This document shows positions 44,646 through 52,678 of a stretch of 64,000 nt of DNA, piece by piece. Both the position numbers and the translations under genes were made by a program. The stretch spans positions 5,964,501 through 6,028,500 of the forward strand of contig NZ_JACHMB010000001.1 of assembly GCF_014204795.1 (NCBI RefSeq). Direction: 5' to 3'. The stretch's first letter is position 1. Each line of letters begins with the position of its first letter. The notes beneath the pieces were generated by a model that worked only from the letters and a program-made list of their open reading frames with translations, did no database searches and was not told the DNA's origin. This DNA comes from Nonomuraea jabiensis. Lineage in GTDB: Bacteria > Actinomycetota > Actinomycetes > Streptosporangiales > Streptosporangiaceae.

Positions 44646-44658
44646 TAATCTCGATGCC
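44646..44658 (+). promoter_or_regulatory. -10 for a leaderless VWA transcript
   Basis: TAATCT (44646-44651) lies 7 nt before the GTG at 44659, and no ribosome site precedes that start. A leaderless transcript within the 38-bp gap after the macro gene is plausible. Confidence 0.35.
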
Positions 44659-46122
44659 GTGGACACCCCGACTCTTCTCCAGCATTTCCGGACGCACGAC
44701 GCCCCTTTGGTCCTGTCCAGGGGCGGCGAACTGGTCTGGGACGACGCGGAGCTCCACCGGAGTGCCCGGCTGAGCGACCCCGAGGGATACGCGCTGCTGG
44801 CGCTGGTGCCCGGTGTGCTCCCCTGGCAGCGGGCCCGCGTGCTGCTGTGCACGCTGGCCGCCTCGCAGGACGGCCTGGACGAGCGCACCCGCGCGACCCT
44901 GGCCAAGGTCACGAGGGCGCTCATGTTCGACCTGCCGCCGGCGTACGCGGTCACCGCGCTCCTGGCGCTGCGGCGGCTGCGCGTCAACCACAAGCACGCC
45001 ACGCGGGCCGTCGTCACGTTCGTCCTGGAGCACCCGGAGGCCGACGCGCTCATCGAGGCGCGCCGGCCGGCGCTGGTCGACTGCTTCGAGCACGCGCTCG
45101 GCAAGGCGACCGCGCGCGGGTGCGCGCGCCTGATCGCGGAGGGCGACACCGGCTCCGGCCGGCTGCGCAGGAGCCTGCTGCGCTTCACCTCCGACCCGGC
45201 CGTGGCGGTCGGGCGGGTGCGCGCGCTCTACGCGCCCGGTACGTACGGCGCGGTAGCCCCGCAGGAGCCGCCGGCCCCGCTCGACCAGGTCGGAGAGCGT
45301 CCGGCGATCGTCACGCCGACCAACCGGGGCGACATCGCCGCGACGCTGGTCCACCTCTACCGGGGCGGACCGGCTGCCGAGCTGCGTCCCGCGCTGGCGG
45401 GCTACGTGGCCGAGGCGACGCGCGGGCTGCCGCGCCTGGCCGGCCACGTGGCCGTGGTGCTCGACACGTCGGGCTCGATGCGGGGGTACGGCGACCGGGA
45501 GTGGGCGGTCATGTCGCAGGCGGCGGCGCTGAGGCTGGTCCTGGCCGAGGTCTGCGAGCGTCTCACGGTGGTGGAGACGGGTGAGGTTGGCGACCGCCTG
45601 ACGGTGGTGGAGACGGGTGAGGTTGGCGACCGCCTGACGGTGGTGGAGATGGCTGAGGTTGGCGACCGCCTCACGGTGGTCGAGACGGGTGAGGGCGACC
45701 GCCGCGCGATGGCCGAGACCGCTGGTGGCTACGACCGCCTCGCGATGGTCGAGACCGCCGAAGGCGCGACCGACCTGGCGACCCGGCTGCTCGACGCCCT
45801 GGACACCCGTCCCGACCTGGTGGTGATCGTGACCGACGGCTACGAGAACGTCCTGCCGGGCGACCTGGCCAGGGTCGTGGCCACGCTGCCCCGCGCGGGC
45901 GTCACCACTCCGGTGGTGCTCTGCCAGGCCACCTTCACCGCCGGTGACGACGTGACCCTGCGCGACCCGGCGCCGCAGCTGCCGCGCCAGCCGTTCTGGC
46001 ACCAGGACGACTTCGCGGGGCTGCTGCCGTGGCTGTTCGGCCACTGCGCGCCCGGCCGTGACTGGATCCGTACAGCAATGCTGAGCCGACTCGAAGGCCG
46101 ACTGGAAGGAGGACGCACATGA
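44659..46122 (+). CDS. VWA-domain protein with helical-repeat N-terminus (TROVE/Ro60-like layout)
   Basis: A 487-residue protein from GTG 44659 (MDTPTLLQHFRTHDAPLVLS). Residues ~20-250 are alpha-helical repeats reminiscent of TROVE/HEAT architecture (DPEGYALLALVPGVLPWQRA). Then comes a von Willebrand A domain with a complete MIDAS: DTSGS (D269), GATDL (Thr) and IVTDGYEN (Asp). Between the first and second MIDAS motifs, six units of a 12-residue repeat (RLTVVETGEVGD) are inserted. VWA/TROVE proteins bind structured RNA or act as scaffolds. It overlaps the ARPP-1 gene by ATGA. A Ro60-like function is inference from layout. Confidence 0.8.
   Translation: MDTPTLLQHFRTHDAPLVLSRGGELVWDDAELHRSARLSDPEGYALLALVPGVLPWQRARVLLCTLAASQDGLDERTRATLAKVTRALMFDLPPAYAVTALLALRRLRVNHKHATRAVVTFVLEHPEADALIEARRPALVDCFEHALGKATARGCARLIAEGDTGSGRLRRSLLRFTSDPAVAVGRVRALYAPGTYGAVAPQEPPAPLDQVGERPAIVTPTNRGDIAATLVHLYRGGPAAELRPALAGYVAEATRGLPRLAGHVAVVLDTSGSMRGYGDREWAVMSQAAALRLVLAEVCERLTVVETGEVGDRLTVVETGEVGDRLTVVEMAEVGDRLTVVETGEGDRRAMAETAGGYDRLAMVETAEGATDLATRLLDALDTRPDLVVIVTDGYENVLPGDLARVVATLPRAGVTTPVVLCQATFTAGDDVTLRDPAPQLPRQPFWHQDDFAGLLPWLFGHCAPGRDWIRTAMLSRLEGRLEGGRT
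45559..45765 (+). repeat. 36-bp in-frame tandem repeats inside the VWA gene
   Basis: Units at 45559, 45595, 45631, 45667 (33 bp), 45700 and 45736 encode RLTVVETGEVGD and variants. The first three are nearly identical in DNA, so expansion is recent. The last two are diverged (RAMAETAGGYD, RLAMVETAEG). Confidence 0.85.
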
Positions 46123-47069
46123 CCGCACTAGAGACGCTCCTGCCCGCCCCGCTGGACCTGCGCGGCTACCGCGCGGGCACGCCGCAGCGCGCCGGGGCGC
46201 TGACCATGGTGCCGATCTGGGGCCCAGAGCGGCCCGGCATCGTGCCGCCCCGGTCCGGGCTGAAGCTCAAGCGGGTCGTCGGGTACGGCCAGGTCGAGCT
46301 GCTCAACGGCGCCCGCGAGGGCGTGGCGATCGTCCCCCTGCACATCGGCTACATCCAGGACGCCGCCCAGAACCACGCCCTGTGCTCCGCGGCGCTGATG
46401 GGCGCCGGGCAGACCAGGCGGTTCGACGACGCCTGCTGCGTGCAGGCCGGCCAGGGCGGCTACCTGGAGGGCCGCGACCAGTGGTTCTTCGTCCTGCCGG
46501 TCGAGCTGCGGGCCAAGGCGCTGGGGCTGCGCGGGCGCCGCGACTACGCCAAGCTGTGGCCGGACATCTCCGAGCTCAACGCCGCGTGCGGGCTGCCGTC
46601 GCGCGGGCACCTGGAGCAGATCCTGTCGCGCAAGCGGGCGACGCTGACCCAGTTCCAGAGCCGGCTGGAGCTGCTGCCAGGCCAGCTCGGCGCGCTGTTC
46701 TTCGTGGGCGACAGGTTCGCGGGGCTGGAGCTGGCGCCCGATCCGGGGTACTTCGCCGAGGTGTGGATGGCGCTGGTCTGCTTCGCGTACGGGGTCGCCG
46801 CCTGGCGGGCCGAGCCGGCGCGGGCCGGCGCGGCGCCGTACGACGCCGGCAGCCTGGCCGAGCTGCGCGCCGAGCTGGCGCGCGACCGGGCCGCGCGCCA
46901 GGCAGAGGTGGCCTCCTGGTTGCCCGCGCCGGCCGGTGACGTACGCATGGTCGAGGAGGAGCGCTACCTCGACCTGCGGCTGTCCACCGTGACCGGCGAC
47001 GGGCTGGCCGGTCAGGTGGTCACGGAGCACGGGCGGCCGGTGTACGCGTCGCTGTTCGCGAGCCGGTAA
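46119..47069 (+). CDS. ARPP-1-domain protein
   Basis: A 316-residue protein with the ARPP-1-type fold: PIWGPERPG, KLKRVVGYGQVELLNGAREG, VPLHIGYIQDAAQNHALCSA, FDDACCVQAGQGGYLEGRDQ, and LFFVGDRFAGLELAPDPGYF. From the literature on NAD/ADP-ribose networks (the ARPP name stands for ARG- and rhodanese-phosphatase-associated protein), this family is found in operons with ADP-ribose-handling enzymes. Its biochemical role is not established. Translational coupling to the VWA gene and the macro-domain neighbour fit that context. Confidence 0.8.
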   Translation: MTALETLLPAPLDLRGYRAGTPQRAGALTMVPIWGPERPGIVPPRSGLKLKRVVGYGQVELLNGAREGVAIVPLHIGYIQDAAQNHALCSAALMGAGQTRRFDDACCVQAGQGGYLEGRDQWFFVLPVELRAKALGLRGRRDYAKLWPDISELNAACGLPSRGHLEQILSRKRATLTQFQSRLELLPGQLGALFFVGDRFAGLELAPDPGYFAEVWMALVCFAYGVAAWRAEPARAGAAPYDAGSLAELRAELARDRAARQAEVASWLPAPAGDVRMVEEERYLDLRLSTVTGDGLAGQVVTEHGRPVYASLFASR

Positions 47070-47229
47070 ATCCGGTTGCGGCGGCTCCACGACGGCAGGT
47101 TGAATGATCAGTGCGGGAACTGCGCCGGGCGCGGCGGGCTCAACCCCCTCATTCCACGTAAGGGATGCTGCGACTATCAGCGGCTTCATGGTTCGCCGAG
47201 GCGCCGGCCACCGGTCCCGCACTGAGATC

Positions 47230-47287
47230 TTGTCAGCCTCCTGACTGGGTGTTACCTCTTGCGGGATGCGTGCAATCCGTGCATCCC
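47230..47287 (+). promoter_or_regulatory. promoter-like site and 5' UTR hairpin of the M36 protease gene
   Basis: TTGTCA (47230-47235) and TTACCT (47252-47257) are spaced 16 bp. A hairpin GGGATGC (47263-47269) / GCATCCC (47281-47287) follows and ends 10 nt before the GGAGGG ribosome site, so it could affect translation. Confidence 0.4.
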
Positions 47288-47308
47288 TGAGACGCAGGAG
47301 GGAAATAC

Positions 47309-50197
47309 GTGTCCTGGTTACGCAGTGCACTCGTCGCCGTCGCGCTTGCCGCGTCGGCCCTACCCCTCGCAGGGCCCGCCCGGGGCGAACCCGGCGGGCA
47401 GGCCCCCATCCATGACTTCCAGGCCGAAGAGCACGGCAAGCCGGACGTGGACAACCGGCAGGGCAGGGTCGCCCCGCCCGCCGGACTGAACGCCCGCAGC
47501 GCCGGGACGGCGGCTGAGATCCGCTGGAACGCTCTCGGCACTCCCGCGGCCGTCACCAGCGCCGAACCGCTGGCCGAAGGACTCGGGTCCGATCCCGAGC
47601 AGGCCGCCCGCACGTACCTGAAGAACAACCCCGCCGTCTTCGGGCTGTCCGCCCAGGCGGTGGACGCGCTGGAGCGGGTCGCGGTCAACCCGATCGGCGC
47701 GGGTCACGCCGTACTGCTGCGCCAGCGCTTCGGCGACCTGCCGGCCGGCGTGGACGGCCTTGTCGCGGTCGGCGTGGTGAACGGCCAGATCCGGCACGTC
47801 ACCTCCTCGCTGTCGCGCGAGACGGACGCACCGCCCGCCGCGACGATCACCGCGCAGCAGGCGCTGGAGATCGCGGCCAGGGACGGCGGCATCGACCTGG
47901 CCACGGCGGTCACCAAGCAGGCCACGCCGGTGGCGGTGCCCGCTCCCGACGGGGTGCACAGCGCGTACCAGGTGGTCCTGATCGGCGGCTCGCGCGGCGA
48001 GGCGGCGGGGTACACGACGCACGTGGACGCGGTCAGCGGCGCCATCCTCGTACGGGAGAACCTGGTCGACCACTTCGACCCCGACAACCCGCGCTGGAAG
48101 GCCTTCCCGGCGAACCCGCGCGACGACTACTCCTCCCGCGACACCCGCCAGACCTGGTGCTTCGCGGCCGGCCCCGGCTGCGACTACGTGACCGGCGGCG
48201 ACCCGGCGACCGGCAAGGCGTGGGACGTCGACCACGCCACGGACGCCTCGACGAACACCAGCGCCGGCAACTCGACCAGGACGACGGAGAACCGGGCGAA
48301 CGGCGACCCGTTCAGCGTCGGGACCCGCACCAACGTGCTCACCCCGAGCCGTAACTACCTCTTCCCGTGGAAGAACACCTGGCACGAGTCCAAGTGCGAC
48401 CCGGCGGTGTTCGACCAGGAGGGCGAGGCCGACCTGGAAGCCGCCATCGCCAACCTGAACGCGATGCACAACCGCATGCACGACTGGTCGTATCGCCTCG
48501 GCTTCACCGAGACGGCCTGGAACATGCAGGCCGACAACGGCGCTCGCGGCGGCCTCGGCGGCGACCCCGAGCAGGGGAACGCGCAGGCCGGCGCGCGGGT
48601 GCTGTCCGTGCGCGACAACGCCAACCAGATCACCGGCCCTGACGGGATCGCGCCGATCACGAACATGTACCTGTGGCAGCCGATCGCCGGCTCGTTCTAC
48701 TCGCCCTGCGTGGACGGCGACTACGACATGTCGGTCATCGGCCACGAATACACGCACGCGATCTCCGGCCGCATGATCGGCGGCCCGAACGCCGGCTGGA
48801 GCGGCGCCCAGGCCGGGGCCATGAACGAGAGCACCTCCGACCTGTTCGCGATGGAGCACCTCTTCGAGTACGGCTTCCGCCCCTCGGGCCTGACCCCGTA
48901 CGTGACCGGCGGCTACGTGACCGGGGACAAGGAACGCGGCATCAGGAACTACGACATGTCCAAGTCGCCGCTGAACTACAGCGACGTCGCGTACGACATC
49001 GTCGGCCAGCAGGTGCACGCGGACGGCGAGATCTGGTCGGCCACCCAGTTCGACGTGCGCGCGGCGTTCGTCAAGCGGTACGGCGACGGCACGGCCAGGC
49101 AGCAGCGGGCCTGCGCGGACGGGCAGACGCCGGTCGAGCTGTGCCCGGGCAACCGGCGCTGGGCGCAGCTGTCGTTCGACGCCCTGCTGCTGATGGCCTC
49201 GGGCGCGGTCAGCTACGTCGACCACCGCGACGCGCTGCTGGCGGCCGACGCGATGCGGTTCGGCGGCAAGAACCAGGACATCATGTGGCGCGCGTTCGCC
49301 GAGCACGGCCTGGGCCAGGGCGCGGCCAGCAACGGCCCGAACGACGCCGACCCGACGCCGAGCTTCGTCAACCCCGCGGGCAAAAACGGCTCGCTGCAGC
49401 TCAAGCCGCTGGGCGAGGCGAAGGGCGCGGCGCTGCGGCTGTACGTGGGCGACTACGAGGGCCGCGCGGTCCCGGTCGCCGACACCGACCCGGCGACCCC
49501 GCTGGGGGACACGGTGGAGATGACGCCCGGTGTGTACTCGTTCATCGTGGCGGGTGACGGGTTCGGGCACACGCGGCTGAAGTTCGTGGTGGTCGGCGGT
49601 GTGCGGCTGCCGCTCCCGCTGCCGCTGACCCGCAACCTCGCCTCGGCGGCGGGCGGCGCGACGGCCACGGGCGACGGCGTCAACCAGGCCAAGCTGATCG
49701 ACGAGACCGAGGCCACGAACTGGGCCTCGCTCACCGGCGCGCCCGCCGGCAAGTCGGTCGTCGTGGACCTGGCGGGCGACGCGCCGGTCAAGGTCCGGCG
49801 CGTCCAGGTGAGCGCGATGCTGCGGCCCAACGTCAACGACGCGGCCGACCCGGGCGGGCAGAACCGCTTCTCCAGCGTGCGCTCGTTCGAGGTGCTGGCC
49901 TGCAGTTCGGGCTGCACGGATCCGGCGAACTTCACGAAGATCTACACCAGCCCCTCGGACGCCTTCAAGTCGGGGCTGCCGCGTCCCCGGGGCGCCGACA
50001 TGATCTTCAAGTCGTTCGACGTGCGGGCCACCAGCGCCACGCATCTGATGTTCCGGGTGCTCAGCACGCAGTGCACCGGCAATCCGCTGTACGCCGGTGA
50101 GCAGGACCGGGATCCGAACTCCGCGACGGACTGCGCCACGGCCAGCCCGCAGCGGGAGCAGGTGAGGGCGGCCGAGTTCCAGGCGTTCTCGCACTGA
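47309..50197 (+). CDS. secreted M36-type (fungalysin-like) metalloprotease
   Basis: A 962-residue secreted protease. It has a signal peptide (SALVAVALAASALPLAGPARG) and a propeptide of FTP/PepSY type (residues ~35-250: RTYLKNNPAVFGLS, AGYTTHVDAVSGAILVRENL). The zinc-binding H479-EYT-H483 is followed by third ligand E507 in NESTSDLF. C-terminal beta domains include a galactose-binding/F5-8-like module (residues ~770-960). It starts with GTG 47309 after GGAGGG. It degrades extracellular protein for nutrition. Confidence 0.92.
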   Translation: MSWLRSALVAVALAASALPLAGPARGEPGGQAPIHDFQAEEHGKPDVDNRQGRVAPPAGLNARSAGTAAEIRWNALGTPAAVTSAEPLAEGLGSDPEQAARTYLKNNPAVFGLSAQAVDALERVAVNPIGAGHAVLLRQRFGDLPAGVDGLVAVGVVNGQIRHVTSSLSRETDAPPAATITAQQALEIAARDGGIDLATAVTKQATPVAVPAPDGVHSAYQVVLIGGSRGEAAGYTTHVDAVSGAILVRENLVDHFDPDNPRWKAFPANPRDDYSSRDTRQTWCFAAGPGCDYVTGGDPATGKAWDVDHATDASTNTSAGNSTRTTENRANGDPFSVGTRTNVLTPSRNYLFPWKNTWHESKCDPAVFDQEGEADLEAAIANLNAMHNRMHDWSYRLGFTETAWNMQADNGARGGLGGDPEQGNAQAGARVLSVRDNANQITGPDGIAPITNMYLWQPIAGSFYSPCVDGDYDMSVIGHEYTHAISGRMIGGPNAGWSGAQAGAMNESTSDLFAMEHLFEYGFRPSGLTPYVTGGYVTGDKERGIRNYDMSKSPLNYSDVAYDIVGQQVHADGEIWSATQFDVRAAFVKRYGDGTARQQRACADGQTPVELCPGNRRWAQLSFDALLLMASGAVSYVDHRDALLAADAMRFGGKNQDIMWRAFAEHGLGQGAASNGPNDADPTPSFVNPAGKNGSLQLKPLGEAKGAALRLYVGDYEGRAVPVADTDPATPLGDTVEMTPGVYSFIVAGDGFGHTRLKFVVVGGVRLPLPLPLTRNLASAAGGATATGDGVNQAKLIDETEATNWASLTGAPAGKSVVVDLAGDAPVKVRRVQVSAMLRPNVNDAADPGGQNRFSSVRSFEVLACSSGCTDPANFTKIYTSPSDAFKSGLPRPRGADMIFKSFDVRATSATHLMFRVLSTQCTGNPLYAGEQDRDPNSATDCATASPQREQVRAAEFQAFSH

Positions 50198-50211
50198 GGT
50201 CGTGACTCCGT

Positions 50212-50240
50212 ACGGCCCGCGTCCTCGGGGCGCGGGCCGT
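50212..50240 (+). terminator. terminator of the M36 protease gene
   Basis: ACGGCCCGCG (50212-50221) pairs with CGCGGGCCGT (50231-50240), 15 bp after the protease stop codon. Confidence 0.65.
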
Positions 50241-50248
50241 TCGCGTGC

Positions 50249-50593
50249 TTGCCCGTAGGTAGTTCGAGGCTCCGTGGCGTCCGGGTCTTCGACGGCGAGC
50301 GGACCGTGCCGGCGGCCGACGTGGTGATCGACGGCGACCGCATCGGCACGGCCGCCGGAGCCGTGGACGCCGTGATCGACGGCGCCGGGAAGACCCTGCT
50401 GCCGGGCCTGATCGACGCGCACACGCACGCCTTCGAGGGCGACCTGGCCGAGGCGCTGACGTTCCGCACCCTCGACACGGTGGCCGACCCGGGCGAGGCC
50501 AAGGCGTTCGTGGAGGCGCGGCTGGCCGAGGGCGTCGACTACCTCAAGATCGCCATCGACGACGGCGGGTCGTCGTCAGGAGCCGAGGCGTGA
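50249..50593 (+). pseudogene. amidohydrolase remnant with internal deletion
   Basis: The 114-residue frame has the N-terminal part of an amidohydrolase: RLRGVRVFDGERTVPAADVV, then LLPGLIDAHTHAFEGDLAEA with the HxH metal motif. It then jumps to VADPGEAKAFVEARLAEGVD and YLKIAIDDG, normally ~90 residues further on, and ends. The barrel core and later metal ligands are missing, so it cannot be active. Confidence 0.7.
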
Positions 50594-50736
50594 TCTTCCG
50601 CGGTGAGCTTGGCGGGGTTCACCATCCACGGCACCTGGTCGCTTCGCCCCGCCCCGCGCCCGCCACGGGGAAGCCGGAGTCGACGCTGGAACGCGGGCGA
50701 CCGGGCGGAGGCGCGCGCTGAGGCTGATGCTATTGC

Positions 50737-50764
50737 GCTACTGTTGGTATCGATACTTGAGGTA
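50737..50764. promoter_or_regulatory. dyad operator before the alpha/beta hydrolase
   Basis: The perfect palindrome GTATCGATAC (50747-50756) lies within a wider dyad whose outer arms CTAC and GTAG also pair. It lies ~35 bp before the start at 50792. The size and form suit a TetR- or MarR-type repressor, but no such gene adjoins. Confidence 0.45.
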
Positions 50765-50791
50765 GCGAAACTGGCGGGCTGGGGAGGACAC

Positions 50792-51760
50792 ATGGGCACC
50801 ACGATGGAGCGGCCGCCGCTGGGCATCCGGTTGATGTATGCCCTCGGCAAGGAGCCGGACTGGCTGACGATGACGGCCGGGGAGCTGGTCGCCCTCCGCG
50901 ACGCGGTGAACCGCAAGCGGTCCTCCCGTCTGGCCCGGCTGATCACCGGGTTCCCGGACCGCGGCGCCACGATCCGGTGGCAGGAGGTGGCGCTGCCCGA
51001 CCGCAGGCTCCGGGTCCGGGTGTACCGGCCCTCGGCCGGGCAGGCCGGCTTGCCTCTGGTGCTCCACGTGCACGGAGGCGGATTCGTGGGCACGGCGGTG
51101 CAGAGCGACTGGGTCAACAGCCACCTCGCCGCGCGGCTGCCCGCGCTCGTCGTCTCCGTCGAGCACCGCCTCCTCGACCAGGAGACCCCGCTGGCCGCGG
51201 CCGTCGACGACGGCTGGGACGCGCTCCGGCACGTGGTACGGCACGCCGGGCAGTGGGGAGCCGACCCGGCGCGGGCCGCCGTCTTCGGTGAGAGCACCGG
51301 CTCGTTGGTCACGGCCCTGGCCGCGATCCGGGCCAGGGAGTCCGGCCTGCCCCTGCGGGCGCAGGTGCTGGTCAACGCCGCTGTCGACCTGACCTCGGCG
51401 GGGTTCGAACATGCCTCCATGCGCCGGCACGCCCACAGCCCGACCCTCACCATGACGCAGATGCGGCTGTTCCAGCGGCTGGCCGTTCCGCCGGGAACGG
51501 ATCCTCGTACGGTGTCGCCGCTGCACGCCGGCGACCTGGGCGGGCTGGCCCCGGCGCTCGTGGTGGTGCCGACCATCGATCCGGTGGCCGACCACGGCCG
51601 CTGTTACGCCGAACGGCTGCGGGCGGCCGGGACGCCCGCCCGCCTCACCGAATATCCCGGGGCGACGCACGCGTTCCTCAGCATGCCGGGCGTCGTGCCG
51701 CAGGCGAAGGCCGCGCGGGCGGAGATCGTCGAGTTCCTTCGAGAGGTCTTCGCCGGATGA
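50792..51760 (+). CDS. alpha/beta hydrolase (HSL-type esterase)
   Basis: A 322-residue enzyme from the ATG at 50792 (GGGAGG upstream). It has oxyanion motif HVHGGGF, nucleophile FGESTGS (G-x-S-x-G), acid in VVVPTIDPVADHG and His in GATHAFLSMPG, the full triad of hormone-sensitive-lipase-type esterases (Pfam alpha/beta hydrolase_3). It hydrolyses short esters; the substrate is unknown. An upstream palindrome suggests repression. Confidence 0.92.
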   Translation: MGTTMERPPLGIRLMYALGKEPDWLTMTAGELVALRDAVNRKRSSRLARLITGFPDRGATIRWQEVALPDRRLRVRVYRPSAGQAGLPLVLHVHGGGFVGTAVQSDWVNSHLAARLPALVVSVEHRLLDQETPLAAAVDDGWDALRHVVRHAGQWGADPARAAVFGESTGSLVTALAAIRARESGLPLRAQVLVNAAVDLTSAGFEHASMRRHAHSPTLTMTQMRLFQRLAVPPGTDPRTVSPLHAGDLGGLAPALVVVPTIDPVADHGRCYAERLRAAGTPARLTEYPGATHAFLSMPGVVPQAKAARAEIVEFLREVFAG

Positions 51761-51802
51761 ACGAGGATCCGGGAGCCGCGTGAGCGCACGAGAATAGGCG
51801 CG

Positions 51803-52112
51803 TGACTCACCTCCACATCGTCTACGCGCATCCGAGGGGTTCGCGTACAAGCCCGCAAGCCTCCGCGTGGCTCGGCAGGCGCTCGTCCTGTGCACGGCCG
51901 GGTACAGCGTCGCCGAGCTCGACGCGTCGGGCTGCCACCAGGCGATGAGGACGGCCATGCTCACCGACCGGATCGGAGGGCGGGCGCGGTCGAGCGAGTT
52001 CGTCGTGTTCGGTGGTTCGGTGCTGCGCAATGGCGAGAGCGACCCCGATGAGTGGGCCGCCGTCAAAGCGGGGCACCTGGCACGGGCGGCCGAGCTGGCG
52101 CGGTCTCTCTGA
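51803..52112 (+). pseudogene. flavodoxin-fold NAD(P)H oxidoreductase remnant
   Basis: An N-terminal snippet THLHIVYAHPRGS is followed in another frame by the C-terminal part ALVLCTAGYSVAELDASGCH, then AMRTAMLTDRIGGRARSSEF and VVFGGSV. These match the two ends of KefF/NQO-like flavodoxin-fold oxidoreductases. About 100 central residues including the flavin site are gone. Confidence 0.55.
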
Positions 52113-52129
52113 CCGGCTGATGACCGGAA

Positions 52130-52156
52130 AGGCCCGGCGCGCGGGGCGCCGGGCCT
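52130..52156 (-). terminator. 11-bp hairpin terminator
   Basis: AGGCCCGGCGC (52130-52140) and GCGCCGGGCCT (52146-52156) form a perfect stem with a 5-nt loop, 5 bp past the stop of the minus-strand gene at 52162. Confidence 0.7.
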
Positions 52157-52161
52157 GAGGA

Positions 52162-52554
52162 TCAGTAGATGCGGTACTTGCGGCCGCAGTTGTCGAACTT
52201 GCCGGCCCAGCAGGTGAACGTGTAGACCTTCTTGATCCCCCTGCCGCTCCAGCTCCCGACCACCTTGCCGTCGAACGAGCGGTTGAACTTGTGCCAGCTG
52301 CCGTTCTTGTAGAACTCGAACCACACCCAGCCCTTCTTCCCGCCGACCTTGTCCACGCCGTACCACTTCGTGTGGACCACGCCGCCGCTCTTCCACGTCT
52401 TGCCGAACGTGTAGGCCTTGTGGTCACTGGAGAAGAACTTCCCCCAGCTCGTCCCCGTCGAAGTGGTGGCGGCCTGGGCGGCGGCCGGGCTCAGGGCGAG
52501 CCCGGTGACGGCCATCGAACCGGCCAGAGCCGCGATCGCAAGGGTCTTACGCAT
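52162..52554 (-). CDS. small secreted cationic aromatic-rich protein
   Basis: A 130-residue protein from the ATG at 52554 with GGGGAGGA upstream. It has a classic signal peptide (MRKTLAIAALAGSMAVTGLA, then LSPAAAQAA) and a ~100-residue mature part rich in Lys, Trp and Tyr (KFFSSDHKAYTFGKTWKSGG, KKGWVWFEFYKNGSWHKFNR) with two Cys near the end (FTCWAGKFDNCGRKYRIY). No family is recognised. It may bind surfaces or membranes. It has its own terminator, so it is probably expressed alone. Confidence 0.8.
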   Translation of the reverse strand: MRKTLAIAALAGSMAVTGLALSPAAAQAATTSTGTSWGKFFSSDHKAYTFGKTWKSGGVVHTKWYGVDKVGGKKGWVWFEFYKNGSWHKFNRSFDGKVVGSWSGRGIKKVYTFTCWAGKFDNCGRKYRIY

Positions 52555-52678
52555 TGGGTTCCTCCCCGTTGTCGTGCGCCGGTTGATCCCGGCAGCAGGG
52601 ACATTACGGAGATCCCGAGCGGTCAACTGTGGACAAATCCGCACTACGAGAGTGATTGACAGCACACCTGTCAGGCGA

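Noticed and set aside
45402..45765. CRISPR-like array in the VWA gene
   Set aside because: The 36-bp units are contiguous, in frame and without spacers, so they are coding tandem repeats.
47360..50428. 1022-codon minus-strand frame opposite the M36 protease
   Set aside because: Antisense shadow; the plus strand has a signal peptide, HExxH and a ribosome site.
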